From: DATIJJ01 sp035478255
Lineage (GTDB): Bacteria > Pseudomonadota > Gammaproteobacteria > DSM-16500
Direction of reading: 5' to 3'
NCBI GenBank assembly: GCA_035478255.1
Contig: DATIJV010000020.1
Coordinates: forward strand, 1-21,280
Length of the DNA stretch: 21,280 nt
The stretch's first letter is position 1; the number at the start of each line of letters is the position of its first letter. A model generated the notes under the pieces. The model had not been told where the DNA came from and did no database searches. It saw nothing but the letters and a program-made list of their open reading frames with translations. The position numbers and the translations under genes are program-made. This document shows positions 16,832 to 21,280 of this stretch, one piece after another.

Positions 16832-17473
16832 TTAATAAGGTGCAATAATCACTTTTGTACCTTTTCGAACAAAACTATAACGAAGCCATTCTGCATCATT
16901 CACACTGATTCGTACGCAGCCGTGACTTAGATTAGCTTCTGCTAAATGATATGATCCATGCAAACCCTGACCGCCATTAAAATACATGCAATAGGGCATG
17001 GGTGCGCCGCCTTCGCCAACAGGATAAATCCGGGAAACGCAATCGCTATCGCCTAGTGAATAAATGCGAAATACTCCAGTTTTTGTGCGGCAAGGACGCC
17101 CTGTGTCCGAACACCATTTTGCTCCGGCTGTGGCCAAACCCGCGCGAATTAATTTACCATTTTCATTATAGGCGCCCCAGGCATGTAAGCGTGGATCCAC
17201 AAGAATTGCCCGTCCCCCTGCAGAAATTTTTCTGGGAAGACGCGACGAATAATTTGCACGGCCTGAAACTTTACGCGGTGATTTATAGAAATCACGTTCA
17301 ACAGATTCTACGACAGCGGGTTCCGTGAAATTATTATCAATATATTCGGGAGCTGGTGCATAATAAGCATTATCTGAAAATGAGGAATCATCATTTTCAT
17401 ACACATACGCAAATGATGAAGTTGAAATAAAGAAACATGCAAGCGACAAAACTCCTAATGTTTTGATGTGCAT
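16832..17473 (-). CDS. Periplasmic L,D-transpeptidase (YkuD), EnhA-like
   Basis: A 213-aa exported enzyme. Residues 1-22 are a signal peptide (cleavage after SSFA). The YkuD domain ends with the catalytic motif SHGCVR (C186, H184) and the preceding histidine in GLHGS (H172). A Cys-rich insert (WCSDTGRPCRT, then DSDC and MPYCMYF) before the active site resembles the EnhA-type group of Legionella and Coxiella, named for enhanced host-cell entry; that subgroup assignment is moderate. L,D-transpeptidases form 3-3 peptidoglycan cross-links or attach proteins to the wall. The ATG has a strong GAGGAG ribosome site at 17479-17484. It leads the probable operon with the LonB-like gene, in a neighbourhood with PBP1C and alpha-2-macroglobulin. 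Confidence 0.92.
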   Translation of the reverse strand: MHIKTLGVLSLACFFISTSSFAYVYENDDSSFSDNAYYAPAPEYIDNNFTEPAVVESVERDFYKSPRKVSGRANYSSRLPRKISAGGRAILVDPRLHAWGAYNENGKLIRAGLATAGAKWCSDTGRPCRTKTGVFRIYSLGDSDCVSRIYPVGEGGAPMPYCMYFNGGQGLHGSYHLAEANLSHGCVRISVNDAEWLRYSFVRKGTKVIIAPY

Positions 17474-17636
17474 GACTGCTCCTCGTATTGGTTTTTCTAT
17501 TCCATTTATTGTGTGTCTTTATAAATATTGTATGCGTAAATGGCAGGAGGAGTTTTGAAGATATTTTTTTTATAAGATTATGAATGGATTTCACTTTTTA
17601 AAAATTGATTTTTCAAGTTTTTGATTTTACTTAATG

Positions 17637-17665
17637 TTGGGAAGATAGAAAAAAATTTTTATTTA
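17637..17665 (+). promoter_or_regulatory. Possible sigma70 promoter for the DNA glycosylase gene
   Basis: TTGGGA (17637-17642) and TATTTA (17660-17665) are spaced 17 bases and lie about 62 bases before the ATG at 17728. Both hexamers are imperfect. The rest of the 254-bp gap 17474-17727 shows only AT-rich sequence. Confidence 0.25.
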
Positions 17666-17727
17666 GACTGGGGCTGCTGAGAAGACGCCCTAATAATTTC
17701 CATTCAAAACAGAGTTGAGGAAAAAAC

Positions 17728-18279
17728 ATGCAAAAGCTTTCTCGTGATTTTTATGCTAGAGATACAATTGTTGTTGCGAAAGATTTATTAGGAAAATATT
17801 TAGTGCATTCGATTCATGGAGTTTTACATATTGGGAAAATTGTTGAAGTTGAAGCGTATTTGGGAGCGCATGATTTGGCAGCTCATTCGTCAAAAGGGAT
17901 GACAAAGCGCACGCAGGTTATGTTTGGTCCGCCAGGATTTGTCTATGTTTATTTAATTTATGGAATGTATTATTGCGTTAATCTGGTAACAGAGCTGGAA
18001 GGCGTGGGTTCAGCTGTATTATTGCGTGCGCTGGAGCCTGTTAAAAACATTATTGCGCGTACGCAAGGGCCAGGTTTGTTGTGTAATGCCATGCAGATTA
18101 ATTTGAATTTGAATGGACATGATTTGTTAAGCGATGATTTTTATGTGGCTGAAGCAGATGTGCAGGAGAAATTTGCTATTGTAAAAAGGCCCCGTATTGG
18201 GGTGGATTATGCGAAGCATTGGACGAAAAGATTGCTGCGGTTTTATATTAAAAATAATGCTTTTGTGTCGAGATATTAA
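17728..18279 (+). CDS. 3-methyladenine DNA glycosylase (AAG/MPG family)
   Basis: A 183-aa base-excision repair enzyme that removes alkylated and deaminated purines. Conserved active-site positions by comparison with human AAG: E42 and Y44 in IVEVEAYLG, H53 in AAHS, Y78 in YLIYGMYY, and R100 in LLRALEP. The TQGPGLLCNAMQI motif (112-124) and the terminal RFYIKNNAFVSR are also family hallmarks. Length is normal for short bacterial members. A GAGG ribosome site precedes ATG 17728. The gene is single and its stop overlaps by four bases the 3' end of the opposing small gene. Confidence 0.94.
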   Translation: MQKLSRDFYARDTIVVAKDLLGKYLVHSIHGVLHIGKIVEVEAYLGAHDLAAHSSKGMTKRTQVMFGPPGFVYVYLIYGMYYCVNLVTELEGVGSAVLLRALEPVKNIIARTQGPGLLCNAMQINLNLNGHDLLSDDFYVAEADVQEKFAIVKRPRIGVDYAKHWTKRLLRFYIKNNAFVSRY

Positions 18280-18542
18280 GTTTTTTGAAATACCATTAAA
18301 TAATTTTTTACCCAAGCCTTGCCTTTGTCAGTAATAAAATAATAAGTAGGTGTTTTTTTAGTGTTGGGTTTGGGCATTTTTTTTGCTTCCAGGTAATCAT
18401 CAGATATTAGATTCCTGATTTCATCATCTCTCTCTTCTTTTTTGTATTGTTTATATAACTGCGTTACATCATGCATGCTTATAGGCTTCTCATCGCATTT
18501 AAGCAGTATTTTGATACCCAGAGTAGATATAGATTTTGTCAT
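18276..18542 (-). CDS. Small winged-helix-like hypothetical protein
   Basis: An 88-aa basic protein from ATG 18540-18542; a TTG at 18552-18554 would add four residues, and neither start has a clear ribosome site. The sequence has a helical first half (VTQLYKQYKKEERDDEIRNLISDDYLEAKK) and ends with a TPTYYFITDKGKAWVKNYL segment, which looks like the wing and last helix of a winged helix-turn-helix domain as in small MarR/PadR-like DNA-binding proteins. No family is recognised with certainty. It is convergent with the DNA glycosylase gene and divergent from the HTH-like gene at 18678, with the promoter region between them. Confidence 0.6.
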   Translation of the reverse strand: MTKSISTLGIKILLKCDEKPISMHDVTQLYKQYKKEERDDEIRNLISDDYLEAKKMPKPNTKKTPTYYFITDKGKAWVKNYLMVFQKT

Positions 18543-18608
18543 TTTAATAGTCAAAATAATAAGGAATTTTCATAATTCTATATGAATTAAGATAACGACG
18601 AAAATGAG

Positions 18609-18638
18609 TTGATTAATAGGTGTTACAATAGGTATAAT
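18609..18638 (+). promoter_or_regulatory. Good sigma70 promoter for the 148-aa HTH-like gene
   Basis: TTGATT (18609-18614) and a perfect TATAAT (18633-18638) are spaced 18 bases. Transcription would start near 18645, giving a leader of about 33 bases. The promoter overlaps the upstream in-frame extension of the ORF, which supports the downstream start at 18678. Confidence 0.6.
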
Positions 18639-18677
18639 AACATTATTATAAATAGGTTATTTTACTGCAAGGTCAAA

Positions 18678-19124
18678 ATGATTATGCCAGCAAGGGAATT
18701 ATTCTGTCGTTTAATTGGGATTGATGGTGAAAATTTCTCAAAAGAAGAATTGCTTCTGGCAGAGGCGGAAATTTTTATAAGGTTATGCGCAGAACTTAAA
18801 GAATTTTTTAGAACACAACAAAAGAATTATTTTTGCATACTAAAATTTAATTTAAAAACAGAGAATACTATGCTTGAGAACAACTTGGCTAGATTGATTG
18901 CTACAGATATTTTATCTTCTAAAGAATATAATCTTCCAGGTCTTGCATTATATTCAGACACTCCAGAGGATGTTATTCAAGAAGTTATTGATGGACGAAA
19001 CGTACGACCATCTGCGACATTTCTTTGGAAAATGATCGAATTACATCGATTTGTGAGGCGAGACCTTTATGATGCAATCATCAAAAAACTTATTAAAAAT
19101 CTGATTGAGGACGGCCAAGCTTGA
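18678..19124 (+). CDS. Hypothetical HTH-like (possibly XRE-type) protein
   Basis: A 148-aa protein. ATG 18678 was chosen because AAGG lies five bases upstream and because the promoter occupies the earlier in-frame ATG region; 18684 is another option. The N-terminal half (about 20-60) is acidic and helical. Residues about 74-112 (NLPGLALYSDTPEDVIQEV then DGRNVRPSATFLWKMIELH) have the pattern of a helix-turn-helix of the XRE kind: a short helix, a turn, a recognition-like helix, a GR/NxxPS loop and a further helix. The end is a basic helical tail. I recall similar small proteins as common in Legionellales but cannot name a family. A regulatory role is inference. Confidence 0.6.
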   Translation: MIMPARELFCRLIGIDGENFSKEELLLAEAEIFIRLCAELKEFFRTQQKNYFCILKFNLKTENTMLENNLARLIATDILSSKEYNLPGLALYSDTPEDVIQEVIDGRNVRPSATFLWKMIELHRFVRRDLYDAIIKKLIKNLIEDGQA

Positions 19125-19241
19125 ATAATTGAATAGTGATAAACCGTGTAAGTATTCGGCGGCCATGAAAGATGGAGCGGATACCATTTTTTAGTGTACA
19201 ATTTGGGTGCTAAATCATGAGTAAGAGGTATACAATATCGT

Positions 19242-19245
19242 GGAG
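19242..19245 (+). promoter_or_regulatory. Ribosome binding site deciding the prmB start
   Basis: GGAG at 19242-19245 is six bases before GTG 19252-19254. The upstream GTG at 19240 overlaps this site and has only AAGAGG at a poor eleven-base spacing, so GTG 19252 is preferred. Confidence 0.55.
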
Positions 19246-19251
19246 ATTAAA

Positions 19252-20274
19252 GTGCTTAAGAAATTCTTGTTTTCTACACATGCAAAAAGAAAAAGAGTAT
19301 ACGATAAAATTTTAAATTCCTGCAGAAAAAATGAAATGACGATTGAAAAAATTTCAAATGCAGGATATCACCTCATGCGTCGGGAAAACCTGCATCATCA
19401 TTTTTTTATGGATTATTCTCTTTATACTACTGCAGTGCATCTTGTATTGTTTGCGCTTGATTTTGATTCTGAAAAAAATCAGAAAAATTTTATGAATATT
19501 AAAATAACTGAAAAAGAAGGCGCCAGCATAATCCATTTATTTGAAAAAAGAATTGTTGAGAGACTGCCTGTAGAATATATCACGCAAGAATCAAATTATT
19601 TGGGCTATAAATTTTATGTGAATGAAAATGTGTTAGTACCGCGTTCGGTAATGAATACACGGTTTGATGAATTTTTACAAAACGTACAATGGAAAAATTA
19701 TCGTGTTTTGGATCTGGGAACAGGCTCTGGGTGTATCGGGATTACATTAGCACTGATGAAGTCTGACATTATGGTAGACCTGGTAGATATTTCTGAAAAA
19801 GCATTATCTGTCGCAGCGATTAACATTAATCGCCACCAATTACAACAGAGAGTGAAATGTATTCAAAGTGACTTGTTTGAAAAAATTCATGAAACATATG
19901 ATTTAATTATTACAAATCCACCTTATGTTTCTTGCCGTGAATATAAAAAAATTCCAGCTGAATTTAAAACGGAACCTAAATTAGCTTTGGAAGCAGGAAA
20001 GAAAGGCTTGGATGTCCTTGACCAGATTTTAATGAATGCGAGTCGCTATTTGAATTCCCAAGGCACGTTGATTGCTGAAGTGGGCGCCACTGCTGCCAGA
20101 CATTTGAAGAAAAAATACCCGGAAATTTCTTTTAAATGGTTGAAATATAAAAGGCCATCCAACAGTGTTTCTAAATTTGGTAGTTGGATAGACAGAATTT
20201 TTGGGGTAGATTGTATTTTCCAATGCAAAGCAAAAGAATTGCCTGTGAGTATCGCGAAAAAAATAGCTGAATAA
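19252..20274 (+). CDS. prmB: PrmB-type ribosomal protein uL3 N5-glutamine methyltransferase with extra termini
   Basis: About 340 aa from GTG 19252. The core is PrmB/HemK-like: RLPVEYITQESNYLGYKFYV followed by VLVPRS (near 104-131), SAM-binding DLGTGSGC (154-161), and catalytic NPPYVS (222-227) which orients the target glutamine. The EYKKIPAEFKTEPKLALEAGKKGLD stretch is the PrmB-specific signature. The product methylates a glutamine of ribosomal protein uL3 during 50S assembly. Two oddities: about 28 basic residues precede the normal start (an internal ATG at 19336 matches the usual N-terminus), and after WLKYKR the usual short GGxGVF ending is replaced by an insert (SNSVSKFGSWIDRIF) before a GVDCIFQC closing strand. 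Methylation of another substrate cannot be excluded. Confidence 0.85.
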   Translation: MLKKFLFSTHAKRKRVYDKILNSCRKNEMTIEKISNAGYHLMRRENLHHHFFMDYSLYTTAVHLVLFALDFDSEKNQKNFMNIKITEKEGASIIHLFEKRIVERLPVEYITQESNYLGYKFYVNENVLVPRSVMNTRFDEFLQNVQWKNYRVLDLGTGSGCIGITLALMKSDIMVDLVDISEKALSVAAININRHQLQQRVKCIQSDLFEKIHETYDLIITNPPYVSCREYKKIPAEFKTEPKLALEAGKKGLDVLDQILMNASRYLNSQGTLIAEVGATAARHLKKKYPEISFKWLKYKRPSNSVSKFGSWIDRIFGVDCIFQCKAKELPVSIAKKIAE

Positions 20275-20308
20275 AAGTAAGAATTTCAATACTTGTTATG
20301 AGGAAAAC

Positions 20309-21208
20309 ATGCTTCGAAATTCATGTGATGATTTAGCCGACCCCTTGGTTCCAGAGGAATCTTCTTCTCCTGTTTCTTCTCCTTCGGCAGCAATTTCTCC
20401 GAGACTCAAAACTGACGAGGAACTGTTTGTTGACGATGAAAAAAGAGCAAAAAGTAAGATAAAATTTCTCTGTGGAGCAATAATAATTGGTGCGTTTCGA
20501 GATGCAGTATGGTCATGGCAAGTCGTCAAACAACACGATTTCTTTGATGAGAAATTAGGAGCATTTTTCAGCCCAACATTGACACAAACTGGGGGTGCAA
20601 TTGTTTCTGTGATAGTAGCCGGGCATTTTAATCTGCGTGTTATTAATCATGATCTTTTGTTTGATCTCAACCGTAGAGAATGGCGCAAGCGATTAGGTGT
20701 GCTGTGTCTGGCTTCCGGGTCTACTGTTCCAGTCTGGAATGCGGCAGAATATGCAGGAATATATTTGGGAGCTCAACTTTCATTTAATTCCCTTAACGCT
20801 AATTATTTTGCTGGCATTTTTACGGGCATTACAGAAACATTATGGCAAAACGCATTTATCATTCCAATTTTGCTTCGGCTACCTCTTGATCCGCTTGAGA
20901 TTACATTGAATGTGTTGGCAGGCGCGGTTTGGAAATGGGTGATCACAGCTTGTCTGGACAGCTTTGCAGAAGAGAGCGGCGGTGATTTCAAAACAGCAGC
21001 GAGTGTGGCTTTAAGTGTTGCTTTTACGACCTTGCAAATGACTTTGCTTGCCTGGTTAATCAAACGTTGTTGTCGGAATAGGCAAGAAGATATGGCGGAT
21101 GACTGCAATCGTTTATTTTCGCCGCGATTAAGGCAGGTGAGTATTAACGCGGAAGAAGCAAAGGGAGATGTCGATAGTAAACTTAGGTTGGGTAGTAGAC
21201 CGATTTGA
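20309..21208 (+). CDS. Hypothetical polytopic membrane protein, possible secreted effector
   Basis: A 299-aa protein of no family I recognise, starting at ATG 20309 behind GAGG. The first 50 residues are hydrophilic, with a Ser/Pro-rich patch (EESSSPVSSPSAAISPRL) and an acidic patch. About six hydrophobic segments follow, near 52-70, 86-107, 128-154, 165-190, 195-218 and 231-253. The cytoplasm-like tail is basic then acidic (INAEEAKGDVD), somewhat like the E-block of Dot/Icm substrates. SPRL occurs both before the first and after the last membrane segment. It lacks a signal peptide. Its stop is 34 bases before the second repeat copy, mirroring the other orphan at 216. Effector status is speculative; an ordinary inner-membrane protein is equally possible. 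Confidence 0.7.
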   Translation: MLRNSCDDLADPLVPEESSSPVSSPSAAISPRLKTDEELFVDDEKRAKSKIKFLCGAIIIGAFRDAVWSWQVVKQHDFFDEKLGAFFSPTLTQTGGAIVSVIVAGHFNLRVINHDLLFDLNRREWRKRLGVLCLASGSTVPVWNAAEYAGIYLGAQLSFNSLNANYFAGIFTGITETLWQNAFIIPILLRLPLDPLEITLNVLAGAVWKWVITACLDSFAEESGGDFKTAASVALSVAFTTLQMTLLAWLIKRCCRNRQEDMADDCNRLFSPRLRQVSINAEEAKGDVDSKLRLGSRPI

Positions 21209-21242
21209 ATAAATCAAATTTTAATATACAGAAAAGGCGCTA

Positions 21243-21280
21243 GGTAACATTAATTTTTAATACCTCCTTCCCCTTTCCCC
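21243..21280. repeat. Second copy of the palindromic repeat, cut by the window end
   Basis: Bases 21243-21275 match the reverse complement of 150-182 at 30 of 33 positions, including 26 uninterrupted bases. The copy therefore begins here with its outer end and continues beyond the window. Mismatches are confined to the first seven bases of the terminal repeat. Confidence 0.85.

Noticed and set aside
18276..19124. Toxin-antitoxin pair
   Set aside because: The genes are divergent, not an operon, and neither resembles a known toxin.
19165..19194. Short ORF of about nine codons before prmB
   Set aside because: No ribosome site and too short to support as a gene or leader peptide.
19720..19732. 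GAACAGGCTCT resembling the 14-mer repeat at 1600-1660
   Set aside because: It encodes the conserved DLGTGSGC motif of the methyltransferase, so the similarity is coincidental.

Overview
The window looks like chromosome of an AT-rich intracellular gammaproteobacterium of the order Legionellales (Coxiellaceae/Legionella-like). This is inferred from protein content and style: an EnhA-type L,D-transpeptidase, an anchored alpha-2-macroglobulin beside PbpC, a Rap1a/Tai-type secreted protein, a PmrA-like tandem box in front of a coiled-coil orphan, and low GC with many A/T homopolymer runs. No rRNA, tRNA, CRISPR array, complete insertion sequence or phage gene was found. No gene-free stretch exceeds 300 bases.

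Layout. Bases 1-182 are a complete palindromic repeat with 16-bp perfect terminal inverted repeats, and a second copy begins at 21243 and runs off the window, so the window is framed by two copies. Next to the left copy is a 439-aa coiled-coil orphan (216-1535, minus), a candidate Dot/Icm effector because of the PmrA-like box at 1582-1601. A cluster of 14-bp inverted/everted repeats (1600-1660), resembling insertion-sequence ends, separates it from a four-gene plus-strand run (1749-6453): a secreted Rap1a/Tai-like protein, a membrane-anchored UrtA-like substrate-binding protein without any permease, a dCache-class III adenylate cyclase overlapping it, and a MATE efflux pump overlapping the cyclase. 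The tight packing suggests a ligand-sensing cAMP module coupled to export.

A cell-envelope block follows: pbpC (6460-8760, minus) and a 1912-aa thioester alpha-2-macroglobulin (8834-14572, plus) diverge from a 73-bp promoter region, then a LonB-like ATP-dependent protease and an L,D-transpeptidase (14586-17473, minus) form a probable two-gene operon.

The last third holds a Mpg/AAG DNA glycosylase, a small winged-helix-like protein convergent with it, a 148-aa HTH-like protein behind a good sigma70-type promoter, a PrmB-type ribosomal protein uL3 glutamine methyltransferase with unusual N- and C-terminal additions, and a 299-aa polytopic membrane orphan whose 3' end abuts the second repeat copy. 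Three convergent gene pairs are separated by only 6 bp, 13 bp or a 4-bp overlap, with no recognisable intrinsic terminator.
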